DNA of 38,375 nt from a virus: positions 1 through 38,375 of IMG/VR virus record IMGVR_UViG_3300048017_000030. The stretch is one strand, 5' to 3'. Of this stretch, positions 28,427 through 35,621 are shown piece after piece. Position 1 is the stretch's first letter. The number at the start of each line of letters is the position of its first letter. Position numbers and translations under genes: made by a program. The notes under the pieces are model-generated. The model was given only the letters and a program-made list of their open reading frames with translations. It ran no database searches and was not told where the DNA came from.

Positions 28427-30790
28427 ATGAGTTATTTTGGAGTTTCCCTGCGAAACGGGGTTGGCCTTGGTCTGGGCACTGTGCCCTCTTTGACCAACAC
28501 CCCGCTGAGTTATCGCCTCGCCCCATCACTGGATCTGTCGTTTGCTGGCTCTGACGCGCTCAGTCCTGAGATCACCTTCAGCCGCACCACCAACGCCACG
28601 GTGACGGGCAGCAACGGCCTGATCCAGAACGCACCGATGAACCTGCTGACGTTCTCGGAGCAGTTTGATAACAGTGCTTGGGTGAAAACTAATGCAACGG
28701 TAACGGCTAATGGTGTTGTTGCGCCAAACGGAACAACGACTGCTGACACCATTACAGATAACGCCACAAGCGGTTTCCACCGAGTGCAGCAAAGTTCTGC
28801 ATTTGTGGCAGGGACTGTTTACACACTTAGCGTCTACGCAAAGCAAGGGACCACAGGAATTGCCTTTGTCTTAAATGATTCCGCTGTAAATTTTGGTAGA
28901 GCATCCTTCGATCTTGTAGCTGGCACAGCAACACTGACTACGGGAACGTCTGCCAACATAGAGCCTGTTGGCGATGGGTGGTTTAGATGCTCAGTGACAG
29001 CTACAGCAACAGCTTCTGGGAATGGTCAAACATCGGTCCACGTTAAAAGCGTCTTCACTTACGTTGGTACTGGTGAGTATGCGTTCATCTGGGGCGCTCA
29101 ACTCGAACTAGGCTCCACAGCCACCACGTACAACCCCACCACGGTCAAGAACCTGCTGGGCTACACCGAGCACTTTGACAACGCTGCGTGGACTAAGAGC
29201 AATGCCTCTATCAGTGCTACAAAGGTTGATGACATCTACGGTCAACCGTTTGCTCAGAAGTTGGTGGAGGATACGGCTACTTCTTCGCACTACGTCCAGC
29301 AAGTTGGATCGGTTATTTCAGGTACGCCCTACGTTTACAGCATTTATGCCAAAGCTGGGGAGCGTAATCTGCTGTCTTTGTTGATGGCGCAGTCTACATC
29401 GCCCTTTACAAACCACGCTCTTGTTGAATTTAACCTGACCACAGGCACGATTAGCAATACGGTGGCAGGAAGCGGTTCAATCACGGCTGTGGGCAATGGA
29501 TGGTACCGGTGCTCTGTGTTTGGGACTGCATCTTCAGCAAATGAGATTTGCAGGGCTTACTACACAAACACCGGTGACGGCACAAGTGGCATCTACATCT
29601 TCGGTGCTCAACTGTCCGACTCTGCCTCTGTTGATCCCTACGTCTACCAGCCTGTGGCGGCTCCAACGTCTACGGCCTACTACGGCCCACGGTTTGACTA
29701 TGACCCTGTGACGCTGGCTCCCAAGGGATTGCTGATCGAGGAGCAGCGGACGAACTTGTTTTTGCGTTCTGAAGAGTTTGATAACGCAAGCTGGACGAAA
29801 ACGGACATCACCGTTACGGCGAACAACGCAACAGCGCCGACAGGAAACACAACCGCTGATCTCTGGACTGTTGCAGGCGGGTCAGTTGTTACTGCTTCAT
29901 GTTTTCAAGCCGCAACCACAACAGCCGCAGCCACGACTTTTAGCGTCTACATTAAAGCCGGAAATCATAGGTATTTCCAACTTCGGTTTGGCGCTACTTC
30001 TATCGCTGCGGGCCTTGGCTATGCCAACTTTGATGTTGGTGGTAGCGGTGCAGTTGGAAATATTGGCGCTGGTATTTCCTCTGCAAGCATTGTTGCGATT
30101 GGTGATGGTTGGTATCGCTGCATCATTACGGGAACAACTTTAGCTGCGTCTGGAAACCAAGGCATTTATGTGGTTAGCGGTCTGACTGCACCATCCGCAC
30201 AGTTCTGGACACCCAGCGAAACTCTTACTGGCTATGTCTGGGGCGCTCAACTGGAAGCCGGAGCATTTGCCACCAGCTACATCCCCACAGTGGCCTCCCA
30301 AGTCACTCGGGCTGCTGACAGTGCCTCGATGATCGGGAATAACTTTGCTCGGTGGTACAACCAGAGTGCGTATACCGTATTTGCAGAATACATTTACGCT
30401 GGTGACAAGGACGGCGTGGTGTCAACCATTGATGCCGGGCAAGTGCTTGCTTCTGGAAGTGACTTTTCAGCACTTCCGTTCACAGCGGCTGGCGGGGGTT
30501 CAATTCAACCAACCATTCGATCTGGTGGTGTTGTTCAAGCATTCAGCGTGTTCGGGCTTGTTGTTGGGACGTCTGCTAAAACGGCATATGCGGTAACAAC
30601 AAACAGTTTTAACGCCTCAAACAACGGGACGCTTGGAACTGAAGATACAAGCGTCACCATGCCCGCACTGCCAAACACACTTACCTTTGGTCTGTCGTAC
30701 AACTACGGTCAAGGGACGCTTTGGCTTAAGCGATTTGCCTTTTACAACCGCATCTTAAGCCGCACTGAACTGCAAGGGGTCACAGCATGA
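28427..30790 (+). CDS. putative head-fibre/receptor protein with three repeated beta modules
   Basis: A 787-residue beta-rich protein. Three related modules lie at about residues 72-235, 242-407 and 443-620. Each starts NL(L/F)..(S/T)E.FDN(S/A).W.K, passes through VYTLSVYAK-like and GDGW(F/Y)RC motifs (182-188, 355-362, 559-565), and ends WGAQLE.G (FGAQL in the second). The layout is like lectin or carbohydrate-binding jelly rolls. The N-terminus (1-70) is probably the attachment part, and 630-787 is another beta domain ending LKRFAFYNRILSRTELQGVT. Its position between portal and scaffold suggests a head decoration fibre. Base composition inside the modules is more AT-rich than around them, suggesting acquisition. 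Confidence 0.6.
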   Translation: MSYFGVSLRNGVGLGLGTVPSLTNTPLSYRLAPSLDLSFAGSDALSPEITFSRTTNATVTGSNGLIQNAPMNLLTFSEQFDNSAWVKTNATVTANGVVAPNGTTTADTITDNATSGFHRVQQSSAFVAGTVYTLSVYAKQGTTGIAFVLNDSAVNFGRASFDLVAGTATLTTGTSANIEPVGDGWFRCSVTATATASGNGQTSVHVKSVFTYVGTGEYAFIWGAQLELGSTATTYNPTTVKNLLGYTEHFDNAAWTKSNASISATKVDDIYGQPFAQKLVEDTATSSHYVQQVGSVISGTPYVYSIYAKAGERNLLSLLMAQSTSPFTNHALVEFNLTTGTISNTVAGSGSITAVGNGWYRCSVFGTASSANEICRAYYTNTGDGTSGIYIFGAQLSDSASVDPYVYQPVAAPTSTAYYGPRFDYDPVTLAPKGLLIEEQRTNLFLRSEEFDNASWTKTDITVTANNATAPTGNTTADLWTVAGGSVVTASCFQAATTTAAATTFSVYIKAGNHRYFQLRFGATSIAAGLGYANFDVGGSGAVGNIGAGISSASIVAIGDGWYRCIITGTTLAASGNQGIYVVSGLTAPSAQFWTPSETLTGYVWGAQLEAGAFATSYIPTVASQVTRAADSASMIGNNFARWYNQSAYTVFAEYIYAGDKDGVVSTIDAGQVLASGSDFSALPFTAAGGGSIQPTIRSGGVVQAFSVFGLVVGTSAKTAYAVTTNSFNASNNGTLGTEDTSVTMPALPNTLTFGLSYNYGQGTLWLKRFAFYNRILSRTELQGVTA

Positions 30791-31080
30791 CCAACGAAGT
30801 GAACGAAGAAGAAATCATTGAAGACGCTCCGGTGGTGGAAGTCCCGTACGGCGACCTGTACCTCAAGTTTACAGACGAAGCCCAAAGCATCGAGGTGCTG
30901 GACGACTACGAGGGCAGCATTGATGTCATTGGCATCATGTACACCACGGACAACACTGACCCTGAGAATCCAGTGGTGACACCGATGGATGGCTGGCATG
31001 TGAACACTCGTGGCCCGATGCCCGAGGCGTTTACGCCGTTTGAGGTGTTCCCTGTGCAACCGCGAAGAATCTGGGCATAA
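30787..31080 (+). CDS. small acidic protein, probable partner of the module protein
   Basis: A 97-residue, strongly acidic protein (MTNEVNEEEIIEDAPVVEVP), then GDLYLKFTDEAQSIEVLDDY and MDGWHVNTRGPMPEAFTPFE. It overlaps the 787-residue gene by ATGA. Small acidic proteins translated right behind a fibre or decoration gene often act as assembly chaperones or binding partners; that is inference. No family recognised. Confidence 0.6.
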   Translation: MTNEVNEEEIIEDAPVVEVPYGDLYLKFTDEAQSIEVLDDYEGSIDVIGIMYTTDNTDPENPVVTPMDGWHVNTRGPMPEAFTPFEVFPVQPRRIWA

Positions 31081-31132
31081 TGCTCACAAACCTGTATCGG
31101 CCCAGTAGACCGAGGAATCCCAGGATTCATAA

Positions 31133-31924
31133 ATGACTGAAGAAGTCCAAACCTTAGCGGAAGTTGACTCCGCGCCAGCACCAGAAGCAACGGCTGCTCC
31201 TGAGACGCTTGATACCGCGCCGGAAGTCGTCGAGAATCAAAACGAACAGGTCGAGGAGAAGAAATACTCCCAGGCTGAGATCGATGCGATGATCGGCAAA
31301 CGCCTCGCAAGAGAGCAACGTAAGTGGGAACGGGAACAGCAACAACGAGCTGCGGAAACGCAAATCGTCAAAGCTCCATCGGCTACTTCTGCTGAACAGT
31401 TTGAAAGCCCTGAAGCCTATGCGGAAGCACTGGCCTACCAGAAAGCCGAAGAACTGCTCGCCAAGCGTGAAGCAGCCAAGCAGCAGTCGCAAGTTCTCGA
31501 AAGCTATCAGGAACGTGAAGAAGCAGCACGGGACAAATACGACGACTTCGAGCAAGTCGCCTACAACCCCAAGCTACCAATCACCAACGTGATGGCCGAA
31601 ACGATCCAGTCTTCGGACATTGGTCCCGAGTTGGCTTACTACCTCGGCTCCAACCCCAAAGATGCGGAGCGCATCTCACGCATGACGCCACTCAGTCAGG
31701 CAAAAGAGATTGGGAAGATTGAGGCCAAGTTGGCCGCAGAACCTCCCATGAAACGAACCACGTCTGCACCTGCACCGATTAAACCTGTTGCCGCACGATC
31801 CTCTGGATCACCGTCACATGACACTACGGACCCTCGGTCTATCAAGACCATGACGGATTCACAGTGGATTGAAGCCGAACGTGCCCGACAGATTAAGAAA
31901 CTGCAAGCGCAAGCAATCCGCTAA
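31133..31924 (+). CDS. capsid scaffolding protein
   Basis: A 263-residue, highly charged helical protein. The N-terminus is acidic and Pro/Ala-rich, then come KKYSQAEIDAMIGKRLAREQ and RKWEREQQQRAAETQ, a coiled coil (QKAEELLAKREAAKQQSQVL), PELAYYLGSNPKDAERISRM, and a basic C-terminus ending ERARQIKKLQAQAIR. Acidic start, coiled-coil middle and basic helical end, directly before the coat gene, are the marks of phage scaffolds. The basic C-terminal helix would bind coat protein during procapsid assembly. Confidence 0.82.
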   Translation: MTEEVQTLAEVDSAPAPEATAAPETLDTAPEVVENQNEQVEEKKYSQAEIDAMIGKRLAREQRKWEREQQQRAAETQIVKAPSATSAEQFESPEAYAEALAYQKAEELLAKREAAKQQSQVLESYQEREEAARDKYDDFEQVAYNPKLPITNVMAETIQSSDIGPELAYYLGSNPKDAERISRMTPLSQAKEIGKIEAKLAAEPPMKRTTSAPAPIKPVAARSSGSPSHDTTDPRSIKTMTDSQWIEAERARQIKKLQAQAIR

Positions 31925-31943
31925 TTTTTGAAAGGTATTTGAA

Positions 31944-33152
31944 ATGTCTAACAGCATTCTGACGATCGACATGATCACCCGCAAATCGCTGGAGATCCTT
32001 GAAAACAACCTGGTCCTGACCCGCAACGTCAACCGCCAGTACGATGACAGCTTCGCCGTGGAAGGTGCCAAGATCGGCTCCACCCTGCGTATCCGTCTGC
32101 CCGACCGCGCTTTGGTGACTGATGGTGCCGCCCTGCAAACTCAGGATGACAACGAGCAGTTCACCACCCTGAGCGTCTCCAACCAAAAGCACATCGGCGT
32201 GAACTTCACTTCTGCTGAATTGACCATGCAGTTGGACGACTTCGCAGAGCGTGTCTTGAAGCCTCGTATCAGCCAATTGGCCTCCAGCATCGACGCTGAC
32301 GTTGCCAACGCATACAAGAGCATCGGCAACTCGGTCGGCACCCCTGGCACCGTTCCCTCCACTTCTGCTGTGCTGCTTGCCGCCCAGCAAAAGCTGAACG
32401 AGAACGCCGCTGTGATGAACCCCCGTTACGCCACCGTCAACCCAGCCGCCAACGCTGGTTTGGTCGAAGGCATGAAGGGTCTGTTCAACCCCACCGACAC
32501 CATCAGCAAGCAGTTCAAGAACGGCATGATGGGCACTGGCGTGTTGGGTTTTGACGAGATCAACATGTCTCAGTCGATCAAGCAGTTCACCACCGGCTCC
32601 CGCGCTGCCACCGGCGGCACTTTGTCCGCTGCTGTGACCGCTGAAGGCGCAACCTCCATCGTCGTGACCGGCGCTGGCAACAACGGTGTGGTCAAAGCTG
32701 GTGACGTGTTCACCGTGGCTGACTGCTACGCTGTGAACCCACAGACCCGTGAGTCCACAGGCTCGCTGTTCCAGTTCGTGGCTGCTGCTGACGTGACCCT
32801 GAACGGCTCTGGCGCTGGCACCATCACCGTGGCTCCGATGTTCTCGGCCAGCAACGCTTTGGCAACTGTGGACGTTCTGCCACAGAGCGGCAAAGCTGTT
32901 GTGTTCGTGGGCGCGGCTTCCAGCCAGTACGCTCAGAACTTGGTGTACCACAAGGATGCCATCACCTTCGCTACTGCCGACCTGTTGCTGCCCCAGGGCG
33001 TCGACATGGCAGCACGCGCTGTGCACAACGGTATCAGCTTGCGTATCGTGCGTCAGTACGACATCAACAACGACCGTCTGCCTTGCCGTATTGACGTTCT
33101 GTACGGCTACAGCGCGATCCGCCCACAAATGGCTGTTCGCCTGTGGGGCTAA
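31944..33152 (+). CDS. major capsid (coat) protein, P22 type
   Basis: A 402-residue protein resembling the P22 coat (gp5) family. The N-terminus is SILTIDMITRKSLEILENNL then RNVNRQYDDSFAVEGAKIGS and TLRIRLPDRAL, as in P22-like coats; the C-terminus is SLRIVRQYDINNDRLPCRID then VLYGYSAIRPQMAVRLWG. A Gly/Ala/Val-rich segment at about residues 225-300 occupies the place of the inserted domain. Codon use is strongly C-ending, as expected for the most abundant protein. It lies just after the scaffold and is followed by a UUCG terminator. Confidence 0.88.
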   Translation: MSNSILTIDMITRKSLEILENNLVLTRNVNRQYDDSFAVEGAKIGSTLRIRLPDRALVTDGAALQTQDDNEQFTTLSVSNQKHIGVNFTSAELTMQLDDFAERVLKPRISQLASSIDADVANAYKSIGNSVGTPGTVPSTSAVLLAAQQKLNENAAVMNPRYATVNPAANAGLVEGMKGLFNPTDTISKQFKNGMMGTGVLGFDEINMSQSIKQFTTGSRAATGGTLSAAVTAEGATSIVVTGAGNNGVVKAGDVFTVADCYAVNPQTRESTGSLFQFVAAADVTLNGSGAGTITVAPMFSASNALATVDVLPQSGKAVVFVGAASSQYAQNLVYHKDAITFATADLLLPQGVDMAARAVHNGISLRIVRQYDINNDRLPCRIDVLYGYSAIRPQMAVRLWG

Positions 33153-33155
33153 ACT

Positions 33156-33180
33156 GAAACGGGGCTTCGGCCCCTTTCTG
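33156..33180 (+). terminator. UUCG-loop terminator after the coat gene
   Basis: GGGGC (33161-33165), TTCG loop, GCCCC (33170-33174), then TTTCTGT. It lies 8 bases after the coat stop. The T run is interrupted, so partial read-through into the next virion genes is likely. First of three similar hairpins. Confidence 0.8.
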
Positions 33181-33206
33181 TCATTCATCTTTGAAAGGAA
33201 CTTATC

Positions 33207-33614
33207 ATGGCAATCCCTAACGGCGCAGGCGGCTACCAAGTTGGTGCAGGTAACCGCGCAGAAACTACCCTCGGCTACGCAGCCGCCCCTCAAACTGCTA
33301 CTGCCACAGCCACGCTGACGGCAGCTCAGATTGTTGGCGGTATGCTGGTGGCTAACCCCAGCACCTCTGCTGCAACCTACACGCTGCCCACCGCAGCTCT
33401 GATTGACGCTGCTGTCCCCAACGCTACTGTTGGCAGCACGTTTGATCTCTACCTAGTGAACACCGGCACTTCGTCGGGTGCTGTCACTTTGGCAACTGCC
33501 ACTGGCTTGACCGATGGTGGCAACGCTTTTGTGGCCGTGGCTGTCACATCCAGCGCACTGTTCCGTTTCCGCAAAACGGCTGACGGCGCGTACACGGTGT
33601 ACAAAGCTGCCTAA
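33207..33614 (+). CDS. probable capsid decoration protein, 135 aa
   Basis: A 135-residue beta-rich, Ala/Thr-rich protein: MAIPNGAGGYQVGAGNRAET, ATLTAAQIVGGMLVANPSTS, AATYTLPTAALIDAAVPNAT and FDLYLVNTGTSSGAVTLATA, ending FRFRKTADGAYTVYKAA. It has its own ribosome site (GAAAGGAAC) between two terminators, implying production at a level separate from the coat. Proteins of this type occur behind coat genes in P22-like phages and may decorate or stabilise the capsid (inference). Confidence 0.65.
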   Translation: MAIPNGAGGYQVGAGNRAETTLGYAAAPQTATATATLTAAQIVGGMLVANPSTSAATYTLPTAALIDAAVPNATVGSTFDLYLVNTGTSSGAVTLATATGLTDGGNAFVAVAVTSSALFRFRKTADGAYTVYKAA

Positions 33615-33618
33615 ATTG

Positions 33619-33646
33619 AAACAGGGACTTCGGTCCCTGTTTTTTA
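33619..33646 (+). terminator. UUCG-loop terminator, second copy
   Basis: ACAGGGAC (33621-33628), TTCG, GTCCCTGT (33633-33640), then TTTTTT. A perfect 8-bp stem with a full T run, the strongest of the three. It lies between two small virion genes. Confidence 0.85.
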
Positions 33647-33656
33647 AGGAACAATC

Positions 33657-34064
33657 ATGTCAAACACCAAAGCCATCGGCGTTGCCTATCTGGACCCCGA
33701 GTTCAGCACGATGTACGCAACCGAAGAAATCGGTTACGCACCTGCTGCCCAAGGCACTGTTACTCAACTGACAGACAAGTCCACAGCAGTCACGCTGAAC
33801 CGGTCTATGGGTCGCATCACGATGAACAATGCGTCTTTGGCAACTGCCACAAACGCCACGTTCACCTTGAACAACAACACAATCAGCGCCAATGACACCG
33901 TGATCTTGACGATCTCGGGCGGTCAAGCCACGCCTGGTTCATACAACGCATTTGCCAACGCGCTTACTACTGGTTCAGTCAGTATCTCGTTGCGCAACAT
34001 TTCGGGCGGTTCGCTGTCTGAAGCCGTTGTAATCAACTTCTGCGTCATCCACGGCGCAGCTTAA
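33657..34064 (+). CDS. small beta-rich virion protein, 135 aa
   Basis: A 135-residue protein: MSNTKAIGVAYLDPEFSTMY, QGTVTQLTDKSTAVTLNRSM, TNATFTLNNNTISANDTVIL and TISGGQATPGSYNAFANALT, ending VVINFCVIHGAA. It is Thr/Asn/Ser-rich and beta-structured. It resembles small head- or tail-associated proteins in phages. It has its own AAGGA ribosome site and lies between terminators 2 and 3, like its neighbour. Decoration or trimeric fibre are both possible. Confidence 0.65.
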   Translation: MSNTKAIGVAYLDPEFSTMYATEEIGYAPAAQGTVTQLTDKSTAVTLNRSMGRITMNNASLATATNATFTLNNNTISANDTVILTISGGQATPGSYNAFANALTTGSVSISLRNISGGSLSEAVVINFCVIHGAA

Positions 34065-34066
34065 TA

Positions 34067-34092
34067 AAACAGGGGCTTCGGTCCCTGTTTTT
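34067..34092 (+). terminator. UUCG-loop terminator, third copy
   Basis: ACAGGGGC (34069-34076), TTCG, GTCCCTGT (34081-34088) with one G/T wobble, then TTTTT. Nearly the same sequence as the hairpin at 33619-33646, so the two may have arisen by duplication. Confidence 0.82.
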
Positions 34093-34103
34093 AAGGAAAT
34101 TCC

Positions 34104-34319
34104 ATGGCTGTCATTTATCTGGTCCACTCTGTTCACGGCGCAAAGGTTGCCATTTCCGATATGGAGGCCGAGGCTGATGAAAAAAATGGCTGGACGCGAT
34201 ACAATATCGAGACGCCTTCGGCTCCCGAAGATGCGGCTCCAGTGAACGCGCTGGGGACAAAACGCAAATACACTCGCAAGGCCACTGACCCTGCCGAGGT
34301 GACTATCGAAGGAGTCTGA
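34104..34319 (+). CDS. small virion-region protein, 71 aa, unknown
   Basis: A 71-residue protein: MAVIYLVHSVHGAKVAISDM, EAEADEKNGWTRYNI, then a Pro/Ala linker and a basic end (GTKRKYTRKATDPAEVTIEG). AAGGA precedes the start. Short proteins with a compact N-terminal strand-helix unit and a KRKYTRK-like tail recur before head-tail adaptor genes in phages; role unknown. Confidence 0.65.
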   Translation: MAVIYLVHSVHGAKVAISDMEAEADEKNGWTRYNIETPSAPEDAAPVNALGTKRKYTRKATDPAEVTIEGV

Positions 34320-34320
34320 C

Positions 34321-35043
34321 ATGGCGGTTTACAGTGCTGGCGATCAAATCAACCGAGCACTTCGGTTGCTTGGCGTTCTTGCCGAGGGTGAAACCCCGTC
34401 TGCTGCCACATCCCAAGATGCGTTGGTGGCGCTCAACCAGATGATTGAATCGTGGAACACCGAGCGTTTGGCCGTGTTCAACACCCAAGACCAAGTGTTC
34501 TTGTGGCCTGCCGGTGTGGGCAACCAGACCCGCACATTGGGTCCAACAGGTGATTTCACCGGCCTGCGCCCCATCTTGATTGATGACGCCACGTACTACC
34601 GTGACCCAGGCACCAATGTGTCGTTTGGCATCAAACTGATCAACCAGCAGCAGTACGATGGCATTGCGGTCAAGACCGTAACCTCAACGTACCCGCAGGT
34701 CATGTTTGTGAACAACACGTTCCCCGACATGACCATGACGGTCTACCCAGTACCCACACGCGAGCTTGAGTGGCACTTTGTCTCGGTTGAAGAACTGAGC
34801 AACCCTGCCACATTGGCCACCAACTTGCTGTTCCCGCCAGGCTATCTACGTGCTTTTACGTACAACTTGGCCATGGAAATCGCGCCAGAGTTTGGCGTGG
34901 AGCCTTCGCCGCAGGTACAGCGCATCGCCATGACGTCCAAGCGCAATCTGAAGCGCATCAATAACCCAGATGACGTGATGTCAATGCCTTACTCGCTGGT
35001 GTCCAATCGTCAGCGGTTCAACATTTACGCTGGAAATATGTAA
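34321..35043 (+). CDS. head-tail adaptor / tail accessory factor (P22 gp4-like)
   Basis: A 240-residue protein: MAVYSAGDQINRALRLLGVL then SQDALVALNQMIESWNTERL and AVFNTQDQVFLWPAG in the helical N-terminal part, a beta-rich middle, and LRAFTYNLAMEIAPEFGVEP near the end. This is the pattern of P22 gp4-like adaptors, which bind the portal after DNA packaging and form the start of the tail. It starts one base after the previous stop. The next late gene follows after the inserted homing endonuclease. Confidence 0.78.
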   Translation: MAVYSAGDQINRALRLLGVLAEGETPSAATSQDALVALNQMIESWNTERLAVFNTQDQVFLWPAGVGNQTRTLGPTGDFTGLRPILIDDATYYRDPGTNVSFGIKLINQQQYDGIAVKTVTSTYPQVMFVNNTFPDMTMTVYPVPTRELEWHFVSVEELSNPATLATNLLFPPGYLRAFTYNLAMEIAPEFGVEPSPQVQRIAMTSKRNLKRINNPDDVMSMPYSLVSNRQRFNIYAGNM

Positions 35044-35586
35044 CTAGTTGTTATCATATTCACTATGTTTTCCAGCAATAAACCCTTTCACTCCTTTGAC
35101 CGCCCGCAAAAGTCCTTTGGCTTTGTAGGCGTCAATTGCGTGTTGAATATTTTGCTGATGCGTGACAATTTCCAAGTTATCAAGTCGATTGTCGGCACGA
35201 TCAAGGTTCTTGTGGTTTATTTCCAAACGGCCTTGAATGCGTCCGTTAAACGATTCCCACATAACGCGATGGACAGCGCGGCGGGTGTAAACACCGTTTC
35301 GACACAACGAAACCTGAAAATACCCCTTAAGCAATTTTATTTTGCACGGTCTGTAAGTGGCGTCGCCGACCCAAGTTTTACCCAGCTTGATAGAATGGGC
35401 TGTGGTTATGCTGGTGCCCAAAAACTCAGCAACTTGTTTAAGGGTAGCGCCGTGTTCAAACATTTGCTTGGCTTGGGGAATTTTGGCAGCGTCAAGGGTT
35501 TTACTTCTGGCGATGCGGCGCACATTTCCAATGTTGCTCACTTCGTACAAATCTTCAAAATCCAAAACTGGTTTCCACGTTTCCAT
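35044..35586 (-). CDS. NUMOD4/HNH homing endonuclease, free-standing
   Basis: The start at 35586 has GGAG 7 bases upstream and gives 180 residues. Residues 1-25 (METWKPVLDFEDLYEVSNIG) match NUMOD4, and 31-72 (AKQMFEHGATLKQVAEFLGT, TTAHSIKLGK) form a helix-turn-helix. Residues 104-150 (AVHRVMWESFNG, LEINHKNLDRADNRLDNLEI, VTHQQNIQHA) match the HNH_3 nuclease with His125 and Asn residues. Such enzymes cut alleles lacking the gene and spread by repair. It is AT-richer than its neighbours and opposite in direction. It fills exactly the gap between two late genes: its last base abuts the 35043 stop. Confidence 0.88.
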   Translation of the reverse strand: METWKPVLDFEDLYEVSNIGNVRRIARSKTLDAAKIPQAKQMFEHGATLKQVAEFLGTSITTAHSIKLGKTWVGDATYRPCKIKLLKGYFQVSLCRNGVYTRRAVHRVMWESFNGRIQGRLEINHKNLDRADNRLDNLEIVTHQQNIQHAIDAYKAKGLLRAVKGVKGFIAGKHSEYDNN

Positions 35587-35590
35587 ATTC

Positions 35591-35618
35591 ATACTCCATT
35601 TAACATGAATGGGAGTAT
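35591..35618. repeat. inverted repeat holding two divergent ribosome sites
   Basis: ATACTCCATT (35591-35600) is nearly complementary to AATGGGAGTAT (35608-35618), with one extra G. Its left arm supplies GGAG for the minus-strand endonuclease and its right arm GGGAG for the plus-strand gp10-like gene. The copy may derive from the insertion event. Confidence 0.65.
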
Positions 35619-35621
35619 AGC

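Noticed and set aside
31893-33293. 466-codon minus-strand frame opposite the coat gene
   Set aside because: Antisense shadow of strongly biased coat codons; low-complexity His/Val/Gly-rich translation with no family resemblance.
35044-35586. Intron (group I) carrying the homing endonuclease
   Set aside because: The flanking genes are both complete, with intact starts and stops, so the gene is intergenic and not inside a split gene; no intron core is visible.
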